Assembly (NCBI GenBank): GCA_002398365.1
Contig: DGYK01000031.1
Coordinates: forward strand, 25,301-89,300
Direction: 5' to 3'
DNA: 64,000 nt
Origin: Flammeovirgaceae bacterium UBA5008
Lineage (GTDB): Bacteria; Bacteroidota; Bacteroidia; Cytophagales; Cyclobacteriaceae
In this document: positions 1 to 9,139 of the stretch, one piece after another
Position numbering within the stretch: the first letter of the stretch is position 1
Layout: every line of letters begins with the position of its first letter
Translations under genes and position numbers: made by a program
The notes under the pieces: model-generated
What the model was told of the DNA's origin: nothing
What the model saw: only the letters and a program-made list of their open reading frames with translations
Databases searched by the model: none

Positions 1-2612
1 CCCATTTTTCGAGTTGATAGTTCCAAATCAAAACTGATATCAGAGCTGGTACCACCGCTTTGATGGATCTCCACGGCAATTATATTTTTTCCCGGTTTAA
101 TCAAACCTTTCGCTATCGTGAATGGAACATACACACCTTCCGTAGCCGCTTGCAAGGCAAGGATGTTGTTGTTGATAACGCCCGCAGGCATATTGCTGCG
201 CATTACTTCTTGTCCATTGAGATAGATCACAATACCATCATCAAACAAAGCAGAGCCTTGCAACGACTGTAATCCTACCGTATCAGCAATAGTGATGGAC
301 TTGCGAAAGTAGGTAGTAATGAATTTATTATTTACATCGCCTCCAAAACTGACAATCGTTTTTTCATCGCCATCGCCATATCCCAGTTGAGCCGGTCCTT
401 CACTCCAAGCGCCATCATTGTAATTTTCAGAAAACCAATTGACAGCCGGGGTAACACCAGTGTCAGCATACTTCCAAACCGCTTCGCGATTGATTAGCGC
501 TATATCTTCCGACTGATAAGTAGAAGCGATCCAGTGTTTAAATCGGTAGCCCGGTGCCGGCACGGGTTCAATGGTGAATGGAATGTTTTTAAAGTAATTG
601 CCTTGCACTAATTCGCGATCCGAAAGAATGGTATTGAGTTTATAGCTTCCGGTACCTTCCGGTGAAGCTTTAATAGATAAATGAGTAGCCTCCGGCAGGT
701 TAAAGAATTCGGACATGTGTTGAAAGAGATAAAGCGGTCTTTCAGACGCGAAAGATTTCATCACTTGTAAAGATCCGTACCAATCATTCATGTTTCCTCC
801 CCAACGCTGTTTATGAAATGGCATTTCGGTTTGAATGCGATTGCTGAATTGATCGATCGTAGCATGCAGTCGTGCCGTGCTAAAGCTGGTAAGCATACTG
901 GCACTCAATCGTTGAATGAATTTAGTTCGGATCGTAGGGTTTTGCAACACCATGCGAATATGCTCTGTAGTGGAGGCGGGATTGGGCCAATTTACTTGTG
1001 TGGAGTCTGTTGCAAAACTAAGTGTGGGATGTGTGGAGTAGCCCACCAAACCCATTCCAAAATCGGTGTCCCATAAAATCCAGCGAAACTTGCCACCTTG
1101 TTTTTTGGGTCTCCAGAATTTAGTGTTGTTTCCGGGCCAGTCGGTGTTCGCAAAATAAATTTCAGTAGCGAGGTAGTTGATGTATTCTTCAATGTCAATA
1201 TTCTGATCAATGAATTGATAAGCAGCGTCTGTTTTACGATTCATGCCACGCAAGGCATTTTTGTAGGAAACGTATGATGTATTTGTGCCTTCAATCGCGT
1301 TCTCGTACGTTTCGAGCAAATCAATTTCATCTTTGGTATAACCGTAGTTGGCTTCAATATAATCGGCATCAATTTTTTCTCGTAGGTTTTGAATGCCCCA
1401 ATAAGATCCGTTCAAATAAAACGCGGTAGGTTGATAGGCCATGTAATCTACATTCATAGCGGAGCCGGCTACTTCCTGAATCATTGCATCGCGAAATTGC
1501 GTGACGTTAAAGTCATTACCAGAATTTCGCAAAAACACGCCACCAAATTCTGAAATTGGTTTTTGTGTGAAAAACCGTTGCTTCAATAAGTTTGAACCGT
1601 ATTCATCCCGCGCTTTAATGGCGAATGATTTCTGCGGAAAATTCCGACTACAAGCCCCACCTATCCGAATGTCTACATGCTGATCAATTTTACGATTGCC
1701 ACTTGCATCAAAGAATTCAAAAACGGCATGACGTGACCAATCCTGATTCCAATTTTTAGGACTGCTCACACAATTTCCCCAAGTGCCATTCGTGCCATCA
1801 GTATAAATGCCGAATGTGTTATCCCACAGATAATCTGGTTTGGTTGAAATGGATACGATAGGCAATAAACCGTTATGCTCGTTGATAAAATACGTTTTTG
1901 CTTCTGTATCGCTGGGAATACTTCCTGTTAGATATGCTTTTGCCTTGATAATGGTGGTGGTGCTAATTGGAATCGCTCCCGTATAGAGAATGGATTGTTC
2001 ATTAGGCTCTGAACCATTGTTCGTATATCGAATTTGAGCGGAAGTGTTACTGTGTGTGAGGGTAAGTTGTTGGTTGCCGCTATACTTACCTGCCTTTAAC
2101 GAAAATGTTGGTTTGGAAGTCTGCGAAGATCCCGTAATGGTACCGTTAGACGCACGAGGCGTTGGTGACAACAGATATCCCCAGGTACTGCCATTTTCTG
2201 AGCGACCATAAGAAATGTTTAAATATTGTTTCGGAAACCGAACCTGATCTACAACAGAAACTCCGGATGATAGAATCAAGTCTTCCCCATCACCATCCAA
2301 TATAAAATTAGTGTGCAGTCCGGCATTTTGATTGTCGGCCCACACGCGCACAAATCCTTTCGGTAGGATATTGATGCCGTTGGGGAATTTCCACTTTTGG
2401 AGTTGCGCAGGCGAATCGGTTAGATAATAGTTATCCAGGGATAGTGAGCTACTACCTGAGTTGTAGACTTCCACCCATCCTGAAAAATTGTAAAAGTCAG
2501 GGTCATATTCCAGATCTGCATTGGTCGCCATGACCTCGTTGATCACTACTTGTGCCCGCATCGGTACTTGAGCCAACAAGAGAAACCCAACCAACCACAA
2601 CAATTTTCGCAT
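1..2612 (-). CDS. CotH-kinase/lamin-tail secreted protein (3' end outside window)
   Basis: The frame is open from an ATG at 2612 to the window edge, so the C-terminus is missing. It begins with a signal peptide (MRKLLWLVGFLLLAQVPMRAQ). Next come a lamin-tail domain (VVINEVMATNAD, about residues 21-135), a chitobiase C-terminal-like module (IRYTNNGSEP), and a CotH-kinase region with YWGIQNLREK and ILWDTDFGMG. In CotH proteins the aspartates of the WDxD motif bind metal in a Fam20-like protein-kinase fold. The last visible part is beta-rich and carbohydrate-binding-like (FRKSITIAD). Proteins of this type in Bacteroidota are usually exported and often carry a T9SS tail, which cannot be checked here. 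It starts 19 bases after the dGTPase stop, so it probably ends the glyS-led transcript. The kinase substrate is unknown. Confidence 0.88.
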   Translation of the reverse strand, partial: MRKLLWLVGFLLLAQVPMRAQVVINEVMATNADLEYDPDFYNFSGWVEVYNSGSSSLSLDNYYLTDSPAQLQKWKFPNGINILPKGFVRVWADNQNAGLHTNFILDGDGEDLILSSGVSVVDQVRFPKQYLNISYGRSENGSTWGYLLSPTPRASNGTITGSSQTSKPTFSLKAGKYSGNQQLTLTHSNTSAQIRYTNNGSEPNEQSILYTGAIPISTTTIIKAKAYLTGSIPSDTEAKTYFINEHNGLLPIVSISTKPDYLWDNTFGIYTDGTNGTWGNCVSSPKNWNQDWSRHAVFEFFDASGNRKIDQHVDIRIGGACSRNFPQKSFAIKARDEYGSNLLKQRFFTQKPISEFGGVFLRNSGNDFNVTQFRDAMIQEVAGSAMNVDYMAYQPTAFYLNGSYWGIQNLREKIDADYIEANYGYTKDEIDLLETYENAIEGTNTSYVSYKNALRGMNRKTDAAYQFIDQNIDIEEYINYLATEIYFANTDWPGNNTKFWRPKKQGGKFRWILWDTDFGMGLVGYSTHPTLSFATDSTQVNWPNPASTTEHIRMVLQNPTIRTKFIQRLSASMLTSFSTARLHATIDQFSNRIQTEMPFHKQRWGGNMNDWYGSLQVMKSFASERPLYLFQHMSEFFNLPEATHLSIKASPEGTGSYKLNTILSDRELVQGNYFKNIPFTIEPVPAPGYRFKHWIASTYQSEDIALINREAVWKYADTGVTPAVNWFSENYNDGAWSEGPAQLGYGDGDEKTIVSFGGDVNNKFITTYFRKSITIADTVGLQSLQGSALFDDGIVIYLNGQEVMRSNMPAGVINNNILALQAATEGVYVPFTIAKGLIKPGKNIIAVEIHQSGGTSSDISFDLELSTRKM

Positions 2613-2631
2613 CTTGAACTGGATTAATAAG

Positions 2632-3951
2632 TTATCCGATTCCCTTTATTTTCCGATACATACTCAAAGCATATCGATCGGTAAGCCCTGATACAAAATC
2701 AATCACATGTCGAAGTACTTTATAGTTATGATCCGTATTTTGTTCAATGGCTGCGCGCACTTCCTCGGGAAAGAGTAGTGCTAAGTTAGCATACTTTCTA
2801 GATGGAAGTTTGTTTACCAAATGAAATCCTGCCTGAATAAACTCATTCAGCAATCCGGGCAGCACCACATGACCCGCTGCTTCAATTTCTACTACATGGC
2901 GGGAACGATAAATTTTTTCAACCGAAATACGACTAATGTTTTCGAGTGCGGTTTTAGATGTACATACATCGGTCAATGCCTGGTCAAAGGTTCCATTCAA
3001 TATGGTTTGCTCCTGATCTAAAAATGTGTGCGTACATTCTTCCACCAGTTTGCCAATGACCAATGCCCGCAATACCCCGAGCTTTTCATTCAAGCCAATA
3101 TGTTTTTTTAACTTTTCAGCGTTGAATTGTTCGCCAAGAATGGATGCCATCAAGCTCACGGTTTCATCTACACTCACCAATCCTAAACGACAGCCATCTT
3201 CCAAATCAATTATGCTATAACAAATATCGTCAGCGGCTTCTACTAGAAATGCTAGTGGATGGCGACACCAACTAGTTTCTTTTTGTGGAAGTAGTCCGAG
3301 TGTTTGGGCTACTTTTTGGAAATGTCCAGCTTCAGTTTGAAAGAATCCAAATTTTTTCTGACTCTTTCGTTTCTTATCGCGATGTGGAAAGTAAGCAGGG
3401 CAAGGATATTTCGTAAAAGCACCCAGTGTAGCGGCTGTTAATTTTAGACCATACTCCTTTTTGTTGAGCAGGCGAAATCCTTGTGCGTTTCCTTCGAACT
3501 TTAGTAGATCATTCCACTCTTCCTGCGTTACTAGTTTTTCAAAAGCTTGCCCCTGCGGGTGATGCAGAAAAAAATCAGACAAGGCATCTTCTCCGGCATG
3601 ACCGAAGGGAGGATTGCCTAAGTCGTGGGCCAAAGAAGCTGCGGCTACAATCGCACCAAAATCAAACAGTGAATAGTCTTTTTGTAACTCAGGATGTCGC
3701 TGCAGAATGACTTCACCAACTCTTTTTCCTAATGATCTGCCAACGCTGGAAACCTCGAGGCTGTGCGTGAGCCGGGTGTGAATAAAATCATGCTCCGGCA
3801 ATGGATGTACTTGCGTTTTGTCTTGCAGCCTGCGAAAAGGATGACTGAAGATAATCCGATCATAGTCCTGCTCAAAGGCACTGCGCGAGGTTTCAATAGT
3901 GTCAGGCTTTTGATCAAGACGTTGAGCGGAAAGAAGTTGTGACCAGTTCAT
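2632..3951 (-). CDS. dgt: dGTP triphosphohydrolase (HD-domain dNTPase)
   Basis: 439 aa. dGTPases split dNTPs into deoxynucleoside and triphosphate and help set dNTP pools. The N-terminal segment FSHPFRRLQDKTQV is the family hallmark. The HD metal site is visible as H63 in HTRLTHSLEV, the pair H109-D110 in LAHDLGNPPFGHAGE, and the distal Asp in VEAADDICY. Length and motif order fit Dgt-family enzymes rather than short HD phosphohydrolases. The ATG is 2 bases after the upstream scramblase-like gene, which indicates translational coupling. Nucleotide specificity cannot be read from the sequence. Confidence 0.93.
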   Translation of the reverse strand: MNWSQLLSAQRLDQKPDTIETSRSAFEQDYDRIIFSHPFRRLQDKTQVHPLPEHDFIHTRLTHSLEVSSVGRSLGKRVGEVILQRHPELQKDYSLFDFGAIVAAASLAHDLGNPPFGHAGEDALSDFFLHHPQGQAFEKLVTQEEWNDLLKFEGNAQGFRLLNKKEYGLKLTAATLGAFTKYPCPAYFPHRDKKRKSQKKFGFFQTEAGHFQKVAQTLGLLPQKETSWCRHPLAFLVEAADDICYSIIDLEDGCRLGLVSVDETVSLMASILGEQFNAEKLKKHIGLNEKLGVLRALVIGKLVEECTHTFLDQEQTILNGTFDQALTDVCTSKTALENISRISVEKIYRSRHVVEIEAAGHVVLPGLLNEFIQAGFHLVNKLPSRKYANLALLFPEEVRAAIEQNTDHNYKVLRHVIDFVSGLTDRYALSMYRKIKGIG

Positions 3952-3953
3952 CG

Positions 3954-4544
3954 TTATTCCTTCAACACTAGATCAATACACATCACCGCTGCTAAAATCA
4001 ACAAGCGCAAAGGATGATCAGCAGGAACTTCCGAACTGATCTGAAGAACATAATTATCTGCGCTGGTGAATAATTCTTTGCCAAGGCCACTCCATTTTTT
4101 GGTTACAGTGGCAAACTCCTTTCCATCGTTAGCAACAAACTTAAAATCCCAGCTTGTCCATTTTCCTTTTAGCATACACAACGGACGTTCGCTGGCATCG
4201 AGTACCTCAAATTTTCCACCAATAGAGAAAAACTTCTGTTTGAATTTACCGATCAGTTGATTGCGCTCATCCAATACTTCTACTTCCGAAAGAAAAAATG
4301 AAACTCCTCTTCGCACCGTCAATACGGGTTGACCTTCCGGAGACTTAATCTCCATATTGAAAGGAGTCATGCGTTTATAGTCTGTAAAGCGGAACAACTT
4401 GGTAAAGAACCCTAAGTTTTCTTCTCGGCAATTTAAAATCACCTGTTTCGAGTCAGGATCCAAAATATCAAAGCTATTAGCGGCTTTAAATACCTTCACA
4501 TGTTCTTTAACGAAAAAGAGATTTTTGTTTAGACTGGGATGCAT
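3954..4544 (-). CDS. Phospholipid scramblase/LURP-one-related protein
   Basis: 196 aa without a signal peptide. The alternating beta pattern, with phrases such as FDILDPDSKQVIL, LTVRRGVSFFLSEVEVLD, GKFKQKFFSIGGKFEVLD and FATVTKKWSGLGKELFTSADNY, matches the scramblase/LURP-one (tubby-like barrel) superfamily. The C-terminus ends in a hydrophobic helix (LRLLILAAVMCIDLVL), as in many scramblase-like proteins. Bacterial members have no established function. Its first 38 bases overlap the 3' end of the peptidase gene and its stop lies 2 bases before dgt, so it is an operon member. The family call is from pattern recognition only. Confidence 0.7.
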   Translation of the reverse strand: MHPSLNKNLFFVKEHVKVFKAANSFDILDPDSKQVILNCREENLGFFTKLFRFTDYKRMTPFNMEIKSPEGQPVLTVRRGVSFFLSEVEVLDERNQLIGKFKQKFFSIGGKFEVLDASERPLCMLKGKWTSWDFKFVANDGKEFATVTKKWSGLGKELFTSADNYVLQISSEVPADHPLRLLILAAVMCIDLVLKE

Positions 4545-5289
4545 AAAATTGAGTAGGGTCTTGTTTAAAAATTTGCACTAAAATACGGTAAAGTTCAGGT
4601 TGATGAGCTTTAAATTTCTCCGATCTTTCAAAGAAGTTCTCTACAGCTACGGCAAAGAACTCATCCATGTTTTCAAAAGCATATCTGCGAAAAAAGTGTT
4701 CGCTGTCAATTTTTAGCCGTGGCATTTCTTCAATGGCATAATTCTCAAATGCAGCCACCCACTTCGGGCTGATCACCTGATACTCGTGACCCATAATTTT
4801 GTGTTCCAGCCAAAGAGCATGCGCAAATTCATGCAAAAGCAAATTCAACCCATCGTCTGAACGGTGTAGCCCATCAGCAATGCCATGCCAACTGAACACA
4901 ATGGTTCGGAGGCCTGGGTTTACCTCGCCCTTATGTACTTTATGCGTGATTTTAGAATTGTAAAAATCCGGATAAACGATGATGCGCTCGAAAAAAGTGA
5001 GTGAAGTGTTGGGCAAAAACAAAACCAACTGCGAAGCCGCGGAAGCAATGATGGCTTTCATGGCGCGCTTCAATTTTAAATTATCACGCTCGATGTAATC
5101 GAAGTATTCGTAATGATCTTTCACCAGCCGAAGGAACTTTAATTTCAATCTGCGCGGCAGCTTCGAATAGTATGGATATTTGTGATTGAGAAATCGATGA
5201 AATACCGGGCCATCATAAAAACGAAAGCGCAACTCTCTAAATAAGGATCTAAAGAGTTGCGCTATGCCGCCTAGTAATTCAAAAACCAT
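4507..5289 (-). CDS. MtfA-like zinc-dependent peptidase (M90 family)
   Basis: 260 aa. The zinc motif H153-E-F-A-H157 is followed by EMPRLKIDSEHFFRRYAFENMDEFFAVAVENFFERSEKF. That tail, with its conserved second Glu, is characteristic of MtfA/M90 peptidases. In enterobacteria MtfA binds the repressor Mlc and affects glucose uptake. That partner is not expected here, so the role is open. An N-terminal hydrophobic stretch (around residues 80-93) may hold the protein at the membrane. The start codon directly abuts the glyS stop (5290-5292), and its 3' end overlaps the scramblase-like gene by 38 bases. Confidence 0.85.
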   Translation of the reverse strand: MVFELLGGIAQLFRSLFRELRFRFYDGPVFHRFLNHKYPYYSKLPRRLKLKFLRLVKDHYEYFDYIERDNLKLKRAMKAIIASAASQLVLFLPNTSLTFFERIIVYPDFYNSKITHKVHKGEVNPGLRTIVFSWHGIADGLHRSDDGLNLLLHEFAHALWLEHKIMGHEYQVISPKWVAAFENYAIEEMPRLKIDSEHFFRRYAFENMDEFFAVAVENFFERSEKFKAHQPELYRILVQIFKQDPTQFYASQSKQKSLFR

Positions 5290-6831
5290 TTAGATCTTCT
5301 TCAACAAGGCGGATAATGAAATGGATTCTTGAATAATTGATTTAATCGAACTTACCGCCACGCGCTCTTGCTTCATTGTATCGCGGTCGCGAATGGTTAC
5401 TGTGTCATCTTGTAAAGTTTGATGATCGATCGTAATACAATACGGTGTTCCAATGGCATCCATTCTACGGTAGCGCTTACCGATATTGTCTTTGTCTTCG
5501 TAGAAACAACGGAAGTCGAATTTCAAATCATTAAAAATAGCTTCAGCTTTTTCAGGCAAACCGTCTTTCTTCATCAAAGGTAAGATAGCCACCTTGTGTG
5601 GAGCCAAAGCCGGAGGAATGCGCAACACGACACGCTCGGTTCCATCTTCCAGTTTTTCTTCTGCATAAGATTTAGAAAGAATAGACAAAAACATACGATC
5701 CAATCCTACAGAAGTTTCCACCACATACGGAATGTAGTTTTGGTTGTCTTCCGAATCAAAGTATTGCAACTTTTTACCGGAATACTTTTCATGGCTCTTC
5801 AAATCAAAATCAGTTCGGCTGTGAATACCTTCTAATTCTTTGAATCCCATCGGGAAGTTAAATTGAATGTCGCATGCGGCATTCGCATAATGAGCTAAAT
5901 TCAAGTGATTGTGGTAGCGATAGTTTTCTGCACCTAGTCCCAACGCTTGATGCCACTTCATCCTTTTTTCTTTCCAGAATTCATACCACTTCATTTCCTC
6001 GCCCGGCTTCACAAAAAATTGCATTTCCATTTGCTCAAATTCGCGCATGCGAAAAATAAATTGCCGTGCTACAATTTCGTTCCGGAAAGCCTTTCCGATT
6101 TGGGCAATACCAAATGGAATTTTCATGCGGCCTGTTTTCTGCACGTTCAGAAAATTCACAAAAATACCCTGAGCTGTTTCGGGGCGCAGATAAATTTTGT
6201 TGGCGTCTTCGGCTACCGAACCCATTTCCGTAGAGAACATCAAGTTGAACTGACGCACGTCCGTCCAGTTTTTCGTACCGGAGATTGGGTCAGTAATTTC
6301 CATGTCGATGATCAACTGCTTCATGGCCTCCATGTTGGAGTTGATCATCGCATCTTTCAATCGCGCATTCGCCTCGTCAAATTTTTTCTGATACTCTACT
6401 ACACGAGCGTTCGTGGTGACAAACATTGCCTTGTCAAAGTTTTCAAAACGCTTCGCAGCTTTTTCTACTTCTTTGTCAATCTTATCTTGAATTTTGGCGA
6501 TGGCATCTTCTACCAGCACATCGGCACGATAGCGTTTTTTAGAATCTTTATTATCGACCATCGGGTCATTGAACGCATCTACGTGGCCGGATGCCTTCCA
6601 GGTGGTAGGATGCATAAAGATGGCAGCGTCAATACCCACAATGTTGTCGTGCATCATGGTCATAAACTTCCACCAATATTCTTTGATGTTGTTCTTTAGC
6701 TCCGATCCGTTTTGTCCGTAGTCGTAAACCGCACTGAGGCCGTCATAAATCTCGCTGGACGGAAAGATAAATCCATACTCTTTCGAATGAGAGATGATAT
6801 TTTTTAAAAGGTTGTCTTCTTGATTTGCCAT
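5290..6831 (-). CDS. glyS: Glycine--tRNA ligase (single-chain, class II)
   Basis: 513 aa from the ATG at 6831. A TTG three codons upstream is possible but less likely. It charges tRNA-Gly. It is the single-chain eukaryote/archaea-like alpha2 form rather than the alpha2beta2 enzyme. Class II motifs are visible: RPETAQGIFVNF (motif 2 region), FRNEIVARQFIFRMREFEQMEMQFF, and the motif 3 region with VETSVGLDRMF. The C-terminal anticodon-binding domain starts near LAPHKVAILPL and ends with GTPYCITIDHQTLQDDTVTIRDRDTM. It is first in the minus-strand gene string and has a strong -7 box right at its start. Confidence 0.96.
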   Translation of the reverse strand: MANQEDNLLKNIISHSKEYGFIFPSSEIYDGLSAVYDYGQNGSELKNNIKEYWWKFMTMMHDNIVGIDAAIFMHPTTWKASGHVDAFNDPMVDNKDSKKRYRADVLVEDAIAKIQDKIDKEVEKAAKRFENFDKAMFVTTNARVVEYQKKFDEANARLKDAMINSNMEAMKQLIIDMEITDPISGTKNWTDVRQFNLMFSTEMGSVAEDANKIYLRPETAQGIFVNFLNVQKTGRMKIPFGIAQIGKAFRNEIVARQFIFRMREFEQMEMQFFVKPGEEMKWYEFWKEKRMKWHQALGLGAENYRYHNHLNLAHYANAACDIQFNFPMGFKELEGIHSRTDFDLKSHEKYSGKKLQYFDSEDNQNYIPYVVETSVGLDRMFLSILSKSYAEEKLEDGTERVVLRIPPALAPHKVAILPLMKKDGLPEKAEAIFNDLKFDFRCFYEDKDNIGKRYRRMDAIGTPYCITIDHQTLQDDTVTIRDRDTMKQERVAVSSIKSIIQESISLSALLKKI

Positions 6832-6837
6832 AAGCCG

Positions 6838-6866
6838 CAAAGATATAAATTAGTCGCTCAAGGCAA
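6838..6866 (-). promoter_or_regulatory. Promoter of glyS, Bacteroidota type, nearly leaderless
   Basis: On the minus strand TTG (6866-6864), an 18-base spacer and TATCTTTG (6845-6838) match the Bacteroidota consensus TTG-N~19-TAnnTTTG. The ATG begins only 6 bases after the box, so the transcript would have almost no 5' leader. Confidence 0.6.
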
Positions 6867-6899
6867 CAATAAATCTAAAATCTGATTTAAAAAAATGAG

Positions 6900-8195
6900 T
6901 TAAACGGGAACCTCAATCTCGAAGCTGGTGCCTACACCCACGTCTGAGGCTACCTTAATTTTGCCATTCATCTTGTGAATAGTTTCCTGCACAATGTACA
7001 GGCCTAACCCCGATCCTTTGGATTTTTCGGAAGCGCGGTAGAACATTTCAAATATTTTAGTCTGATGCTCTGCCGCAATACCTATACCATTGTCTTTCAC
7101 CATCATTTTGAGGTAGTTGCTCTCTTGATATGCATTTACCTCCACCACTTGGTTATCTTTTGCGGAGTCATGGTATTTCAGCGAGTTGCTGATCAGATTA
7201 TTGAGCACCACGCGCAAGCGACCGCGGTCGGTTTTTATTTTGAGATCAGGAGAAAAGTTGTATTTGAAATAGATTTGTTCAAAACCTTCAGCATATTTCA
7301 GATTATCGACTACTTCTTTGGTTAAAGCAAACAAATCGACCGGTTCTTTTTGTATTTCAAGACGAGAGTTTCGGGAGTAATTGATGATCTCTAAAATAAA
7401 TTCATCCAGGTTTTTTACGCGCCCCTTCATCATTGCTAAACAAGCTTTCACTTCTTCGGGATCATCGGTGCGTTGGGCAATTTCTATTAATCCAAGCATC
7501 GAGCTGAGCGGTGCCTTTAAATCGTGTGAAGCGCTATAAACAAACCGATCAAGTTCTTGGTTGGTTTTCGAGAGCAGCTCGTTTTTCATTAAAATCTCTT
7601 TTGCGGAGTGGTGATTAATGTTGAGCAAAAAGAAGAAAATGAGCACACACACTGTCAGTCCCATAATGAAATTGATGATGAAGGTGGTTCGTACGTACTC
7701 TTCAGCATACACCATCTTCTGTTGCTCAGGTGTTAGGATGACTATTTTAACCTGATAGACATACGATAAAATAAATAACCCAAGGCTGATAAAGCAAAAG
7801 AGGATGGCTAGATAGCGGTGTTTGTAGCCAAACAATGCGAGAGCCATCAACCCGGAGACGATAAAATAGATGTATGTTCCGGCCCTGTAAGTATCATTGG
7901 CCGAGAAAACGTAGATAAGAAAATTAGCGGCAGCAAGAAGAAGAAAATTAGCTGCTTGATATTTTTCTTTTCGATTTAAAAAAATAGCAATTAAACATAC
8001 CAAGATTAAGCCGATGTAATAACCAGCAAAACCAACGATTCCATTGTACCAATCGATAAACAGATAAATAAAGCCAATTGAAAAAGCAATCAATGCTAAT
8101 TCTCCGCGCAACATGGCTGACTTGTAGGCTGATTTTTCAGTAATGTACTTGTCTTTTCCGATGAGGAATGTTCGGATCAACCCGCTAAAAGTCAT
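6900..8195 (-). CDS. Membrane sensor histidine kinase
   Basis: 431 aa. Several transmembrane helices (about residues 30-205) have no obvious periplasmic sensor domain. A short coiled linker (MKNELLSKTNQELDRF) follows, then a HisKA domain with phosphoacceptor H224 in SASHDLKAPLSS. The HATPase domain has an N box (LNNLISNSLKYHD), G1 box (DNGIGI) and G2 box (GSGLGLYI). No response regulator lies next to it, so its partner is elsewhere. The signal may be sensed within the membrane. It sits between the glyS promoter and the divergent stress-protein gene. Confidence 0.92.
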   Translation of the reverse strand: MTFSGLIRTFLIGKDKYITEKSAYKSAMLRGELALIAFSIGFIYLFIDWYNGIVGFAGYYIGLILVCLIAIFLNRKEKYQAANFLLLAAANFLIYVFSANDTYRAGTYIYFIVSGLMALALFGYKHRYLAILFCFISLGLFILSYVYQVKIVILTPEQQKMVYAEEYVRTTFIINFIMGLTVCVLIFFFLLNINHHSAKEILMKNELLSKTNQELDRFVYSASHDLKAPLSSMLGLIEIAQRTDDPEEVKACLAMMKGRVKNLDEFILEIINYSRNSRLEIQKEPVDLFALTKEVVDNLKYAEGFEQIYFKYNFSPDLKIKTDRGRLRVVLNNLISNSLKYHDSAKDNQVVEVNAYQESNYLKMMVKDNGIGIAAEHQTKIFEMFYRASEKSKGSGLGLYIVQETIHKMNGKIKVASDVGVGTSFEIEVPV

Positions 8196-8257
8196 ATCAA
8201 ATCTTAAAAGTTAAAGATAGTTTCAAAATAATCAGCTTTAAAATAAAAATACACTTT

Positions 8258-8265
8258 TAGGTTTG
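8258..8265 (+). promoter_or_regulatory. -7 box for the universal stress protein gene
   Basis: TAGGTTTG matches TAnnTTTG exactly and lies 22 bases before the ATG at 8288. No clear TTG -33 element is seen at the usual distance. Confidence 0.4.
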
Positions 8266-8287
8266 CCTTTTTGGTATCTTGGCCGTC

Positions 8288-9139
8288 ATGAAGGTGCAGT
8301 TCAAAAGGATCGGTTTGGCCGTGGCTTTTTCACCCACTTCGCAGGCTTTGCTCACAGAAGCCTGCCGATGGACTTCTTTGCATCGGGCGGAGTTGGTGTT
8401 GGTGCATGTGGGCCCCCGAACACCGGCAGCCGAAGAGCAAATGCGTCAATTAGTCGGAACGGTTTCTATCACCCCCACTATTTTGTGGAGAGAAGGAAAT
8501 CCCGTGAAGGAAATTTTGGGGTTTTGTAAATCAGAGAATATTGATTTACTGGTGGCCGGAGCATTGAAGAAAGAGAACCTGCTTCAAAACTACATTGGAA
8601 CAGTAGCTCGTAAAATCATGCGCAAAGCCGATTGCTCTATATTGATGATTCAAAATCCATCCGTTGAAAGTAAATTGGTTCAAAACATTGTTGTCAATGC
8701 CGAAGATAGCCCGTTTGTAGAACAGGCCATCGAAGTGGCGTGTGCAATTGGCGAGTGGCGGAAGACGCAATGGATTCACATTACGCGCGAGTTGAAATTG
8801 CTCGGTTTGGCATTGGCAGCCAATGAGCAATGCACCGAAGACGAATACCATGAAAGCATGCAAGGAATGGTGCGCGAAGAGGTGGACGAAGTAGAGAAAA
8901 TGCTTGGGCATATTCCACATCAGCATGTGAAAATTAATATCAAAATGCTTTCCGGAAAGTCCGGCTTTGAGCTCGCGTTATTTGCTGAACGTAAAAAAGC
9001 AGACTTGCTGGTGGTGGGTGCTCCGGAGCGCAGATTTTCATTGCTCGATCGAATTTTTCCGCATGATTTGGAGTACATTTTTGCCAATATGCCCTGTGAT
9101 TTGCTGGTCGTAAACCCCAAAAAGAAAAAACATGGGTAA
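8288..9139 (+). CDS. Universal stress protein, tandem UspA domains
   Basis: 283 aa from the ATG at 8288. An in-frame TTG at 8279 is less likely. Two UspA-fold halves are seen: residues about 1-135 (VLVHVGPRTP, DLLVAGALKKEN, ADCSILMIQNP) and about 136-283 (ADLLVVGAPERRFSLLDRIFPHDLEYIFANMPCDLLVVNP). The second half keeps a partial G-2x-G-9x-G-like ATP-loop region. The stop overlaps the antiporter start by 8 bases, so the two are translationally coupled. UspA domains commonly regulate CPA2 antiporters, either fused or as a separate subunit, so this is a likely nucleotide-sensing partner. Confidence 0.88.
   Translation: MKVQFKRIGLAVAFSPTSQALLTEACRWTSLHRAELVLVHVGPRTPAAEEQMRQLVGTVSITPTILWREGNPVKEILGFCKSENIDLLVAGALKKENLLQNYIGTVARKIMRKADCSILMIQNPSVESKLVQNIVVNAEDSPFVEQAIEVACAIGEWRKTQWIHITRELKLLGLALAANEQCTEDEYHESMQGMVREEVDEVEKMLGHIPHQHVKINIKMLSGKSGFELALFAERKKADLLVVGAPERRFSLLDRIFPHDLEYIFANMPCDLLVVNPKKKKHG

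Noticed and set aside
5947..6699. 250-aa plus-strand ORF
   Set aside because: It lies antisense inside glyS, whose protein is clearly real.
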